This document shows positions 35,190 through 45,700 of a stretch of DNA of 64,000 bases, piece by piece (position 1 is the stretch's first letter; each line of letters begins with the position of its first letter). Source of the stretch: Pyrrhosoma nymphula (taxonomy: Eukaryota > Arthropoda > Insecta > Odonata > Coenagrionidae); the NCBI GenBank assembly GCA_963573305.1, contig OY754337.1:47877164-47941163 (forward strand), written 5' to 3'. The position numbers and the translations under genes are program-made. The notes beneath the pieces are model-generated. The model was not told where the DNA came from and ran no database searches. It was given only the letters and a program-made list of their open reading frames with translations.

Positions 35190-35525
35190 TTATTAGTCAG
35201 GGACACCGAGAAGATAAGATGAGATGATAGGTTGCAGACATAGGATATGTGATAGCGAAGGAGAATGAAGAAGGTTCGATGGACAGAGAGGAATACAAAC
35301 GAAGAGGTTCTTGTAGCAGTGGGGGAAAGAAAGGAGGTCAATGGTGAAAATGAAGGGGAGACTGAGCCAGAGGATGAAACACGTAATCGCAGTTGAGGGG
35401 CAGTTGAAGACTGTTATTAAAGGTGCAGAGCTTTGAAAGCAGGAAAGGGCAAAGGAAAAGCATAAGCAGTTTAGGTGAGATGAAGAGAGGTAAGACATGT
35501 GCTGAGTTAAAGATGGAGTAGAAAA
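35190..35525 (+). pseudogene. LINE C-terminal tail of the 57-60 kb family
   Basis: The plus strand reads RMKKVRWTERNTNEEVLVAV, then GERKEV, the RRMEKV-WTER-TNEEVL-VGE motif. The same part of the frame is seen near 38370-38440 and, inverted, near 57480-57560. The ending (TGCTGAGTTAAAGATGG) parallels GCTGAGATGAAG near 38590. Multiple frameshifts. Confidence 0.65.
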
Positions 35526-36639
35526 TAATTTAAGACGGTAAAGAAGAGTAAAAAAGTTACCCGTAATTAGAATAAAAAAAACTTTTTATACCTACTCACT
35601 TTGTTCTTGAAAATTGTACGTTAAAGTCTGTCATAGTCAGATTTTTATAGCCAAATTTACTTTTAATCATAATAATCATAATTATTTACCAAACATTAAT
35701 AACAACTACCGATAGTTACTTTATTACGTTTTGACGCTGTATAAATTATTATACTGTCCTACTCCTAGCTGTGCGATGAGAATGAAAGTCACACCGAGGT
35801 ATAAGGTCTAAAGATGAGTTTCGAAGATGTATATTTTCAAGGTGCATGGACTGAAACGGTGATCTGTTGCTTCGTTAAGTACATAACCGGGCTTTAATTA
35901 AAAGTCCTGTTACATCACGACATAGAAACTCGATGATGAAACCAAATACAATCGTAGAGAAATTATTATCCCCTTGATAAATAGGCACTTGTGTTCGCTA
36001 ATGGCAAAGGGATGCATGGCAAAGAGGCATAGACTGAAGAACAGACCAATCATTGCATCATAGTATCCCATAGGTCGGGCTAATTCGAATTAATTCTTCT
36101 ATTCTAAATATTATTGATTTTAATTAAACAAAAATAATGGTTAGTGAAAGAAATAGATAACACATAATAATAAACAAGTCACCATCAGACTTGAAAAGCA
36201 AATGCTAGAACGACTGAAAGAATTTTGTCATTATGATGATAATAGAACCTAACCGGGGCCCAACGTCTGTGTTCTTTTGGTTTTTCCTGCATTCTTTGGT
36301 GACTCGCTTTGTGAATATTCCTTTCAACCTTGTGGTGTGTTTTCCCTATTATCCCTCCCCTTCCCCCCTCCCTTGCTTCACTTTGGCTAACCTTCTCCTC
36401 CTCCCCAACCACTTCCAACAGTCTAACCCCACAGCCACCCTCCTCCCTCTCCTCCCTTCCCCACCTCCTCCTCTTCAGCAATTATTGTATACATACCCGA
36501 TCTGTATTTGCTATGTACCTAATGGTGATGCAGTGCATCGAAACCATGGTTGTATTAAATTTTTTTTAGTGGAAAGTTGCCATTTCTGTGATTCATTATG
36601 CTGAAATTCCACCATATTACGCCTGTATGATGATAGTAG
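35526..36639. other. AT-rich spacer with a pyrimidine-rich tract
   Basis: A C/T-rich tract at 36340-36480 produces chance proline/serine-rich frames. Nothing else is recognised. Confidence 0.5.
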
Positions 36640-37347
36640 GTTTACAACAGCTGAAAAAAGAGATATAGTGAGCAGAGTAGCAAAGGCAAAGAAGGCGATC
36701 TACCATAACAATCAACTGACAGCGAGCAACAAAGGTTTGGAAATTAGGAATTAATTCACAAAAACATACCATGGAGTAAAATTTTCGGAGAATAAGGAAG
36801 ACGTGCAACTCGTTGACGGAAGCGTCATTCGTCACCTCGAGGACGGTGACAAATACAAACACCTCGGTATCCCCCTACGCAAGAGGTTGCAGCAGTAAAG
36901 GAATGACTCACCACCAACACTATTATATGGCAAGGAAACTTAGAAAAATAAACTTAGAAGAAAAAGCAGTGGAACAAAGACGACTAGAAATGTGGAGACA
37001 CTATAAAATGAAGATTGAATGGGATCGTGACAATTCCCAATGAAGAAGTCCTACCAATAGTTGGGGACGAAAAGACGTTGAGTGAACATTTCAAAGTAGA
37101 GAGACAAACATTCGACAAATTCAGAGGCATAACAGCCTCTTGTAAACAAAAAAAATGCAGGAAAAAGTAATGGGAAGAATTACTGAGGGTTACAAAGGAT
37201 GGAATGCACGAGGCAAATTGTCAAGGACGTTAAAACGAAGACTCTCAGAAGTCTCTCACCTAAAGGAAAGTGGAGAGTCAATCAAACCCACCTTCTGATG
37301 GATGACCGCTAATGATGGAGATGTAGCTGGAATACATATCTGAAGGG
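36640..37347 (+). pseudogene. Decayed LINE remnant, interrupted downstream by a SINE
   Basis: Near 36790-36890 the plus strand reads VQLVDGSVIRHLEDGDKYKH followed by LGIPL, like the KYLG block C-terminal to the RT palm. Further on come EEVLPIVGDEKTLSEHF and, near 37240-37300, LSHLKESGESIKPTF then WMTAN, a final block also seen at 42200-42290. Frames are scrambled. The 5S SINE inserts at its end. Confidence 0.5.
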
Positions 37348-37568
37348 AAATTGGAAGGTAGTAGTAGTAGTATTTTTGTTTAACGTGCTTCAACGGCTAA
37401 TGCCATTTCCCACTTACTGTCTGCCACGCGCAGACAGGGGCAACAGCACTCGGACGAATCGGAGGATCACCCATCCAAACTCGAGCCGAGCCCAACGATG
37501 CTTAACTTCGGTGACTGATCGGGAACCGGTGTTTCCATCGATGCAGGCCGTTGCCCAAATTGGAAGGT
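37348..37568 (-). mobile_element. 5S-rRNA-derived SINE with perfect 12-base TSD
   Basis: AAATTGGAAGGT occurs at 37348-37359 and 37557-37568. Between them the minus strand begins with a 5S-like head: GGGCAACGG, then GTCACCGAAGTTAAGCATCG (A-box region) and GAGTTTGGATGGGTGATCC (C-box region), closing with GCTGTTGCCCC. It continues into a unique body (GCGTGGCAGACAGTAAGTGG) and ends in a (TACTAC)-type tail. The 5S internal promoter elements are present, so a Pol III type 1 start is expected. Head about 120, total 197 bases. Confidence 0.92.
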
Positions 37569-37969
37569 CCGGATTAGCATGACAGCCATACTTTCCATTG
37601 TAATCTTTGACGCTTTGGTGTTATACATAATAGTTATTAGTAAAGTGATAGAGGGATTCAATAATCACTATAATACGAATGTATTTTTGTATAAATGTCT
37701 TAATTTGATATTAATCCTGTATGTGTAAAAAACACAAATATTGTAACATATTACTTGAGATGACAATAAACGCTTGATGTAACTACAAATTTCTATTCAT
37801 TTAACGTCTTTCCGAGTACAGAGGATACAACCGCACTTGTTTTGCGAATTATCGACTCCGGCGCCCCCTTACGTCAGCTATTAAGTTTTTTTCAAATTTT
37901 AATTTCACATTCACAAACCGTGATCAACAAAAAACCTTGATGCAACAATTTTGAGGTTAGAGTAACAAG
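37569..37969. other. Spacer, with direct repeat at its right edge
   Basis: The block 37885-37990 (ending GAGGTTAGAGTAACAAGTTTTTC) is repeated with changes at 38726-38825 on the far side of the LINE fragment. Confidence 0.5.
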
Positions 37970-38685
37970 TTTTTCGTATTTTATCCATATTTATAATGAA
38001 GAAAAATCGTAAGAACAAAGACATAATGAGATTTTATAGGACTAAGAAAGAAAGACTGGTCATAAAATTAGGAGGACACAAACTGGAGAAAGTAGAGCAA
38101 TGTAATCATTTGGTTAGTACGTTAGATGAAAATGGGCATAGCAGAAAAGACATTGGAAGGAGAATAGGGCCAGCGAAGGAGGCGTTTTGTGATAGAAGGG
38201 AGCTGATGACGGGGACGGTATGGGTAAGGATATAAAGAAAAGGCTGGTGGGACATGTGCATTTATGTGTAAATTAATAAGAAGTGTAGCGTTGCATGGGG
38301 CAGAATCGTGGACTCGGAGAAAGGAAAACAAGAACATGCTGCAGGCATTAGAGATGTGGGTGCGGAGGAGAATGGAGAAAGTTCAATGTACGGAAATGAA
38401 AACAAACGAGGAAGTGCTCGGTATGGTGGGCTAGGAGAGGGAACTTCTGGATGAGATAAGGTGCTTGGAGGAGGTGATGAGGGGAGAAGGGTTGATAAGA
38501 GGCTGTGATAGAGGGGAGAATGTCGGGTAAGCGGGGAAGAGAAAGGAAGATGATAAGTTTTATGGATGGGATTAAGAAGGGCAGGACGCATGCTGAGATG
38601 AAGAAATATTATTGGTAAATAATACTGCAAGCGTAGCATCTAGAGGATTTTTACTCACTTCCATCAAAACCTACTTTAACCGGTA
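37970..38685 (+). pseudogene. LINE C-terminal and 3' region, same family as 57-60 kb
   Basis: The plus-strand frame from 37996 reads KLGGHKLEKVEQCNHLVSTL, DENGHSRKDIGRRI and AKEAFCDRRELMTGTV. After a shift it continues SVALHGAESWTRRKENK, LEMWVRRRMEKVQCTE and EEVLGMVG. The 3' end CTACTTTAACCGGTAGATTAC is shared with the complement of 57203-57225. The palm and endonuclease are missing (5' truncation). Stops and frameshifts make it non-functional. Confidence 0.85.
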
Positions 38686-39242
38686 GATTACCTAATAATA
38701 ATACTACATAAGCTACTTTGTTCTTTCAATTTTTATTTCAAATTCGCATGTAGCGAACTAAGTTAAACCTGAGCATTGGAATTATTAGGTTAAAGTAATA
38801 AGTTTTTTCCTATTTTGGCCACCTCTTGAGGTATTGCCACAACGTTAAAATGAGGAAGCGTTATACTGGCGCTACACGGGCTATCACGGCATAATATCGA
38901 AATAGAACACGTGCTCAAGGAAATCTCATATCAACCGCCGGGATCATCGATGGCAATTCACGAAAGGGCATGCATAGTCAGGGATACTCCATCCCTTTTA
39001 AGGTGGCTGGAGATATTTTGGTTTATGTGCAGACAGACAGATACGCGAAACTTGGCATACATGTTCTACGTGAAAAACATTACATCAAAGCGATTTAGTT
39101 TTCGGCTATTCAACGATGTTTTATCTCGTATCCTTATGGCACATGACATATGTTTCGTAATGAATCGAGTGCACTTGTGCAGATTTTCATCCAAACGCGT
39201 ATTAATACATTTCTTATTTGATGTTTTCAAAAATAAACTTTG
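38686..39242. other. Spacer, nothing secure
   Basis: Holds the second copy of the 37885-type direct repeat (38726-38825) and a short family A start word at about 39000. The 150-codon plus frame at 38911-39363 has no domain and runs into the inverted repeat, so I do not call it. Confidence 0.5.
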
Positions 39243-39425
39243 TTGTATTCCACACAGTTTTGTTACAACTCGACCGGTTTCAACCTGCCACCCACCCCTG
39301 AGGTGGCTTGCAGGGTATTTTGTAGATGTAGATGAGTCATTTCAGGTCATTCTCAAGAGTTAACTCTTGAGAATGACCTGAAAAGATTGAAATCGGTTGA
39401 GTTGTAATATAACTGTGTGGAATAT
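39243..39425. repeat. Inverted pair joined by a 44-base perfect palindrome, left arm split by a tailed repeat
   Basis: The left arm GTATTCCACACAGTTTTGTT, ACAACTCGACCGGTTTCAA is mirrored by TTGAAATCGGTTGAGTTGT and ACTGTGTGGAATA on the right. The junction 39340-39383 is a perfect palindrome (TTTCAGGTCATTCTCAAGAG and its complement). The left arm is interrupted at about 39288-39338 by a short piece ending TTTGTAGATGTAGATG, a family T tail. So the inverted pair existed before that insertion. Confidence 0.9.
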
Positions 39426-39496
39426 AACAAATATTATTTTTGAATTCATCATGTCTTCTTTCCACGAAGTGAACTCGCGGACCATTGATTTGATAA
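39426..39496. other. Short spacer between inverted repeats
   Basis: Nothing recognised. Confidence 0.5.
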
Positions 39497-39659
39497 ACAA
39501 TGGCAGGTTTCACAGATATTTTATTGGCGACCGGTTTCGATACAAGGTATCATCATCAGGTGGTGTCTGGTAGCATCACGTAGAATCATCAAACGGCGGT
39601 GGCATCAGGCTTGTATCGAAACCGGTCGCCAATAAAATATCTGTGGAACCTGCCATTGT
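39497..39659. repeat. Foldback with 50-base arms, ACCGGTTTCGA family
   Basis: The left arm 39497-39546 and right arm 39610-39659 are complementary over 50 bases with a single mismatch (ACAATGGCAGGTTTCACAGA and so on to GACCGGTTTCGATACAAG). The 63-base loop is rich in CATCATCA/GGTGG. The arms are much better conserved than other family members, so it may be young. Confidence 0.95.
39534..39559 (-). ncRNA. Best hammerhead-ribozyme-like core
   Basis: Reading the minus strand: CUGAUGA (39559-39553), one U (39552), a perfect five-pair stem GAUAC/GUAUC (39551-39547 with 39543-39539), loop CUU, then GAAAC (39538-39534) and CGGUCGCC. All conserved hammerhead core bases are present. The single U between A9 and stem II is non-canonical. 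ACCGGT directly after GAAA is self-complementary and could build an intermolecular helix. Confidence 0.5.
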
Positions 39660-40199
39660 CTCTCCTTTTTGAACAATGATGGAGATCCATCATATTTCGC
39701 CTGATACCATTGAATTTATTTGATACTTTTCTTATTAAATATTATAATTTGAAACCAAAAAAATACCAAGATGTCACGCCGAGCCCAATACTCGAAAACA
39801 ACATATTTCAATATAATTTCGAACAACGTGCCAAAAACTCGAATCACGACATTCATTAAACAAGGAAAAAAATTTAAATTATAATTCTTGTATCATTTCC
39901 TTTATCCTAGCTACGGTGTGTTCCAACGCAAAGACAGATGAACTTGAGTGAAATGCGGTCCAACATTTTTTTTTCAACTTACTTTAAAAAATATAAAAAT
40001 GTGTACTCAGTGGCCCACGATTCCCGCTATAGTCACCTTAACCGCGAGTGTGGGAAGTGGCATGCGTCGAGCGATGGCTTCCTGGAATGTGAAACACACG
40101 CCAATGCAACCACACAACCACTGCACGCGTGCGGGGATTCCAGCCTACCTGCCCACACCCAATAAACCTTACACGAGAGTTCATTAGCCATACATACAT
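39660..40199. other. AT-rich spacer, nothing recognised
   Basis: No supported feature. Confidence 0.5.
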
Positions 40200-40990
40200 C
40201 AAAAGCAGGAACGCGGGGAGGGGAGGGGGTCGTTGATCCATCAGCGAGGTTGAACGCGCATGTGAGAGAGTCCCCGATCAAATCAAGCGCAAATTCCCGC
40301 GGCGCCAATATCGGAAATACTGGGGGGTGGGAGAGAGGGGGGAAGTTGGGGTGTAAAGGAGTGCCTGAGGCCGCACCTCCCACCACCGCAGCCTCACCCG
40401 TGCTTGTTCCGCGAAATTGGATCGTTGCCGTGGATAATACACACTAACGACAAAGGGTTACGAGGAAGAGACAAAAACAGGTGACGTACGGGAATTCCCG
40501 CGAAAAACCCCTCACTCTCTTTCCCGCGCGCGGGCTTTCTCGGGGGAGAAAAAAAACAGTAACGACGCCCGCTCGCGGTGGCCGGAATTCGTTTCGTTCG
40601 CGGAATTTACGCCGGTGTAATTTCGTACGCCCTCGCAGCTAGCTTTGTTGTGTTTAAGCAGATGATACGTCCGCGACACACCTCGTCTGCCGTCGAAAAG
40701 GGCACGTAACCCTGTTGGCTGTAGCTTGAAATTTTCCGAAACATTTTTTTCTTTCACTGAAGGGATTAATTAATTCGCTCTGAGAAGTGTTCGCGGAAGG
40801 CAAAATCCACAAGACATGACCCTTCCTGCGCAGATTGTGGAGTGGAGTGCGGAGATGTCTCGGTGTCAGAATAACCTCATCTGCTGTTTATGACAAAAGG
40901 AAGCCGGTAATTGAAATAACCGTTCTATGATAGACAACTGGCTGATGCGGTTGAATTCGGAATTCGTTCGCGGAATTTCCGCCTTTATAC
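40200..40990. promoter_or_regulatory. GC/CpG-rich block with a direct repeat, possible promoter region
   Basis: CpG-dense DNA (CGCGCGCGGGC near 40526-40536, GGAGGGGAGGGGG near 40218) stands out from AT-rich flanks. GGAATTCGTTTCGTTCGCGGAATTTACGCC (split: GGAATTCG then GTTCGCGGAATTT-CGCC) at 40583-40612 recurs at 40960-40984 with similar following DNA. It could be a promoter or first exon, or a GC-rich element. No core promoter motif was fixed. Confidence 0.3.
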
Positions 40991-42039
40991 GCTCGCTCTT
41001 GAAGCAAGTCTTGTGTAAAGCTCTATATTGGGAAGGTAATGAAAACGCAAACAAAGCAGTCCCATCCAGTAAATTGGGAAGATAGTGAGTAAACATGTTT
41101 CTACGGGAAAAAATGTATTGCCAAGAATTTAAGCGAGTTTGAGCTATTTGATGCCAGAAATTATGATGCAGGGTTGCTACGGACCAGAAATTATGGTATT
41201 CCAGTACTTTTCCAGGCCAAATTTTTCTGGTATTCTGAATGAGACAGTGCTTATGATATTTGCCCAGAATAGCATCCAAGGCGCTTATTTTCCCGAGAAT
41301 AGAGTCTCAGATGCTATTTGCGATTATGAATGTTGAAACCCGGAAGTTGCTTTTTCATTTCTATGGTGCTTTTTGCGCTTCTGAACGTCGGATATCATCC
41401 GTAAGGGATGCTATTTGAAGGCACCATCCTGAATTCCGGGCTAATGGGAAAGCGCCCAAGATTTCTGCTGCCTTCCGTGCCCAACATGACCATTTTCACT
41501 TCGAAGTCTCCTTCTTTTTCACAAGTTCTGTTATGTGAATTCTGATAATTGTTCATTAAGATGTGCTATTTCACTTTATAATGGGTATATTTTCCTATTA
41601 CATTGAAAAAATATACATCTAAAAAATCGCGGGGATAGACGTGTCAACACCAATTACGTAGAGCATAAAGCTCTCCGTCTTTTTTATTTCAATAATCTGC
41701 ACTCATCAGAGCATAAAAATAATCATCTACACTCATCACATAAGGAGTCATGGGGAATAGCAGAAAAAAAGGGTAGCGGCCCTTCCTCACATGAGTGAAT
41801 GTGGACACCATCGTGGTCAGAAGAGCAACACTCACTTCACTACATGTGTTCTTTGTGATACAGATTAGGACAATAGAATGAATGAGGAGAACCGCTCTTA
41901 GAATTACAAACAGATAGATAGTAGCTGTTTTAAACATCATCCTCGAGGAATTTATACATGTAAGAATATGCGATTGGAATTAAAAGTGGATTTATCAATA
42001 AATTAATGAAATGGCACTGAGAGGAATTGGAGATGATTG
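40991..42039. other. Spacer with a short TTCCAGG-type repeat
   Basis: At 41154-41235 the words GCAGGGTTGCTACGGACCAG and CTTTTCCAGGCCAAATTTTT link to the 28850-29000 repeat. Nothing else is recognised. Confidence 0.45.
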
Positions 42040-42300
42040 AAATCTCATAAGAACTCAAAATAAAAGAAAGGAAAACCTAATTACGAATATTTTAAGATAC
42101 AAGTGTCTAATGACGACAGCCAGAAACAGAGTCAGACCTTCGCAGAGATACATGGAGTAAAAAATGAATGATGAGGAAACAAAGAAATATGTAGAGGTGG
42201 TAGAGGTGAAGAGAATAGCTCATATAAGCAAAGAATGGAAAACCAAGTTAAACAAACCATCATGGTTGATGAGCAGCAATGATGATGATGACAAAGGCAC
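42040..42300 (+). pseudogene. LINE extreme C-terminal tail with GATGATGATGAC end
   Basis: Plus-strand readings near 42160-42290 give NDEETKKYVEVVE, then ISKEWKTKLNKPS followed by WLMSSNDDDD. This is like the ASDREEWK-NQPS-WMT-NDDD ending of some arthropod LINEs and like 37240-37330. An in-frame stop precedes it. The call rests on a short motif only. Confidence 0.5.
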
Positions 42301-43011
42301 GATTGTGATTTAACAGGAAGTAGTTCAGTTCGTATATGAGCACATTCAGAATAGACATTTCACAAAGAATGAAAAATATTCTGCGGCATGTACAAAAACA
42401 ACTTTAGTTCAACTACCTCGATTCATTTGAACTTTTTCAGGAAGTTACGAATTCCCTTCCATTTTAATCATTAATAATTCCTGCATTTCCTGGGTATCTT
42501 GGCCTCTCAATGAAAAACTTTCTTCACCATGTAAATAATTTTCTTTCTTGACTTGAAATGCCTGTAGAAATTTTTTTCTCGACTTTAATTTTTTTCACAT
42601 TTGATGATAAAATCATATTTCCTCAGACATTCGAGACATAATACTCCCACAAAAAGGGAAATAAAGGCACTCAATGGGCCAGAGATTCTGTGTCTCATTC
42701 CTTTTGATTTTACTTACTCATGCTGGAGGTTATTATGACTTGGGAGTGGCTAGTAAGGAATTACCTCTACATACACAAACTGAGGACAAATAAATATTCC
42801 ATCATCCTCAGAATGATTGCATAAAATGGGACCTGAAATTTAATTTTAGGTGCACATAATTAAATGATAAAGACCAATTAGAGTTACACCGCCTCATTTA
42901 GGCCAGGTGCTAAAAGCAATAAGCCAACGCACAGAGGAATTGCCTAAAATGGTAGTGCTGACTTATTGAAAAAAACAGATTTTGACTTGGGAAAGCAAAT
43001 AACTTACAATC
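42301..43011. other. AT-rich spacer, nothing recognised
   Basis: TTGACTT-GAAAGCAAAT near 42975 echoes 28865, hinting at a shared repeat. Confidence 0.45.
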
Positions 43012-43920
43012 GGTAGAATGGCTCAATGGCGTCAAGTTAACAATATGTTGCTAAATAATATCAAAACTTCCTACATGCAATTCCATTGTAAAATATCGCC
43101 TCCAGCGAGCAGCCCTTTGTTAAAAATAAATAATCAAACTATCCAACGTTCATCAACAATCAAATTCCTCGGCCTTTACTTAAGTGAAGATCTCGACTGG
43201 ACAGCCCATGTTAATCATCTATCTAAAAAAAACTCTCTATAGGCATTTACACGATAAGAAAGTTAACCCCAATTACATCTGTGGCTACTTTAAAGATGGT
43301 CTGCTATGCTACCATCCATTCCCATCTTACATATGGAATAATTTTCTAGGGAAATTCAGGGGTTGCCAATAAGGCTTCCTCTTTGCAAAAACGATCAATA
43401 AAAGCCATTTTTGGGGGATCAACTAGAGTTCATGGTAGGCCAGTATTTAAATCTCTTTAAGTCCTACCTTTTCCATGTAAATACGTCTTACAATTTTCTC
43501 TATTTGTAAAATAAACCCTACCCTCTTTCCTGAAAACACCTCAGTCCATCTATACATGATCCGAGGAAGAGAAAATTATCACTTAAATAGTCAAAATCCG
43601 ACTTTTTCTAAGCTAGGCCTTCACCATTCGGATTCTCAAATATACAACAAATTACCTAGATCCATAAAATCGATTTTATCAGTGAATACTTTTAAATAAA
43701 AACTTTTTGAACAATTATACAGTAAAATATACCATAGTGTGGATGAATTTCTTTAAGACAATCTTTAATTAGGTGTCTACTGCAAACGTTTGTTCAAACA
43801 CTGTACTATTTGTTGTGTTTCTTTATGTTTGCTGAGTGTGTTTTGTAAAGTTTACAAAACTGACGAATTATATGTCTTTTGACCAACTGAATAATGAAGA
43901 TTTATTATTATTATTATTAA
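43012..43920 (+). pseudogene. 5'-truncated LINE: RT C-terminal region with (TTA)n 3' tail
   Basis: From 43018 the plus frame reads WRQVNNMLLNNIKTSYMQFH (the WC--N-L-LN--KT----F motif just after the RT palm), then IKFLGLYLSEDLDWTAHVNH, the FLG block. After frameshifts come YFKDGLLCYHPFPSYIWNNF, near 43530 PENTSVHLYMIRGRENYHLN, and near 43610 KLGLHHSGSQIYNKLPRSIK. A 3' UTR follows, ending in TTATTATTATTATTA at about 43905-43920. It resembles Jockey/CR1-group tails. No palm or endonuclease remains. Confidence 0.85.
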
Positions 43921-44015
43921 ATTTCCAGGTAAGTTCTCTTTTTCCCTGACTTTTCCAGGTTTTCCAGAGCCATTTTAAAATTCCCTGACTTTTCCAGGTT
44001 TTCCAGGTGTGTAGC
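43921..44015 (+). repeat. CTTTTCCAGGTTTTCCAG repeat, two tandem blocks
   Basis: CCCTGACTTTTCCAGGTTTTCCAG occurs twice in outline (CTGACTTTTCCAGGTTTTCC near 43948 and near 43983). The second copy ends in GTAGCAACTCTCTGATG. Related to 28850-29000. Confidence 0.7.
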
Positions 44016-44329
44016 AACTCTCTGATGTTTTATATAATACTACAATGTTTTGATGCCACATATCTTCCCCAATTGCCTCGGTTTTCGGCATCGGTCGAGG
44101 ACAAGCGTTGTCCGTACTTTTCCAATCTAGAGCCTAAACCTAGTGTTTTTAGATGGAGACGCACGCGACACCCATTTTCACCCACCGAAAAGGTAAGTTA
44201 TCCTGTTGAGAGTAGTATCAGGTCTAAAAAAATAAATTTTTAACGGTAGTGATCAATCGATTCTCGCCGTATTGAATTTGCGGAAGAAAAATTTACATGA
44301 CAATGCACTTCGCCAGCGCTCATTTTTGA
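44016..44329. other. Spacer, nothing recognised
   Basis: No supported feature. Confidence 0.5.
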
Positions 44330-44985
44330 GTGGCATGCAGATTTCGGACACAGTCCTGCAACACAAGAGGCTTCAGAAAACAATAACCATCGGTGATGAA
44401 AAAAGCAAAACAGACATTATGAGAAGAATAGCCTAAGCAAAAAAGACACTTCACCAGCAGAGTAGTCTAATAACAGTTAGAAACAAGCCCTGGACATTTA
44501 TTTTAGACACAACTTAATAATTGAAACATATACTTGGAGGATAATCTTGTACGACTGTTAAGCCTTGACGATAAAAGTTACAGATCAAAAGAGATCGGAA
44601 TCAATGGACATGAGGTTTTATCGAAGAATGACGATAATCAACTGAACGGAGACAACTGCCAGTGAACAAGTCTTAAGGCCGTTTTACACGATGAAAGATT
44701 TTGTACAAACGAATGTACGGGAGATTGTACGTTTGTCTCAACGAAATTAGAACAGGTTCTATTTCCCGTGCAGGCATTGAGACATTCGCACAAGCGTTCA
44801 TACAATTTGCCGCTTTACACGATACATTTTGCCCCATGCAAGAGTTCACGGAAGAGTTTGTACAAACAAATGTACCGTGTAAAACGGCCTTTAGGAAGAT
44901 TTAGAGAGAATATATACAATGAAATCTCAGCGAAAAAGTGGAGACAACCTTATTGGGCTAATTTTGTGAAACATGTATAAAATAT
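44330..44985 (+). pseudogene. LINE C-terminal remnant split by a MITE
   Basis: Near 44370 the plus strand reads KTITIGDEKSKTDIMRRIA then AKKTLHQQSSLITVRNK, like the D-KS--DI-RRI--AK--F block. Near 44590-44640 it reads KRSESMDMRFYRRMT, like ESVEMW-YRRM. The reading is cut at 44675 by a 215-base inverted-repeat element and LINE-like sequence (GRFRENIYNEISAKKWR) resumes after 44893. Confidence 0.65.
44673..44893. mobile_element. 215-base MITE with TTA target duplication
   Basis: AGGCCGTTTTACACG (44676-44690) is exactly complementary to CGTGTAAAACGGCCT (44876-44890). TTA lies directly outside each end (44673-44675, 44891-44893). A 3-base TWA-type duplication and GGCC-type ends fit a PIF/Harbinger-like MITE. 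It contains inverted words such as TTGTACAAAC and carries a 15-mer shared with the MITE at 46652. Confidence 0.85.
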
Positions 44986-45592
44986 TAATAGGAGTATAAA
45001 TGAACGGGAAGATTTCCTTGTCTTCTCATTACAGCTCGCAGAGCCGTAGGATATGCTATGATTAAAATAAAAATTGGACAGGGAAGCAAACGGAGAACCC
45101 CGCACGCCCGGACGATGCGCAGGCCACCACGGTACCCAACGGTGCTTGAAGTTTAGTCCTTGGTGTCATCCTTGATAAAATATTTATATTCCATGCATCC
45201 TCCTCCTATCGTAAAACTTAGATGAGAATAAGGAAGCCTGAGTACCTCACTGCCGTCTTTCAGTGAGATGAACATCAAGTACGTGACACCTGGCTATGAT
45301 ACACGGTTTGAAAAATAAAATTGAATTGTAAATTTAAATTCCAAATATAGGTTTGGCAAAGGTTCCTGGTGCCTTCCTTGACTAGACCTGAGAGGCAAGG
45401 AGGGGAGGTTGAAGTGTAGGGGATGAAGGGTAAGAACGTAGGGCGGTAACGAGAGACAGTAAGGCTGGGGAACAAAACTACGTCGCGGGCGGCACACACA
45501 ATGCTAATGGGCTAAATAATAAGCAATTGGTTAAAATTACCCATCTCCATGACTTTACCATGGGCCATAATGTTGAGATCTCATTGTAAGAT
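44986..45592. other. Spacer, nothing recognised
   Basis: Overlapping minus frames at 45275-45500 have no domain. Confidence 0.45.
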
Positions 45593-45700
45593 GAGTCGAA
45601 ACGGGACGGCAGGTAGTGGTGAGTCACCCAATCTCTCGAGGAGCTTGTGTTGGCAGCAAGTAGAAATGTTTTCTGACTCACCCTCCACACTAGACAACCT
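45593..45700 (+). repeat. Family E dispersed repeat
   Basis: GTCGAAACGGGACGGCAGGT and the following TGGTG-GTC, CTCGA, GGCAGCAA blocks are the diverged complement of 60723-60830. Confidence 0.65.

Noticed and set aside
36340..36480. Proline/serine-rich coding exon
   Set aside because: C/T-rich tract with frames in more than one phase and no domain.
37437..37556. Functional 5S rRNA gene
   Set aside because: The 5S-like head is diverged, is fused to a non-5S body with a repeat tail and sits between TSDs, so it is a SINE.
38911..39363. 150-codon plus-strand frame
   Set aside because: No motif recognised and it reads through the left arm and centre of an inverted repeat.
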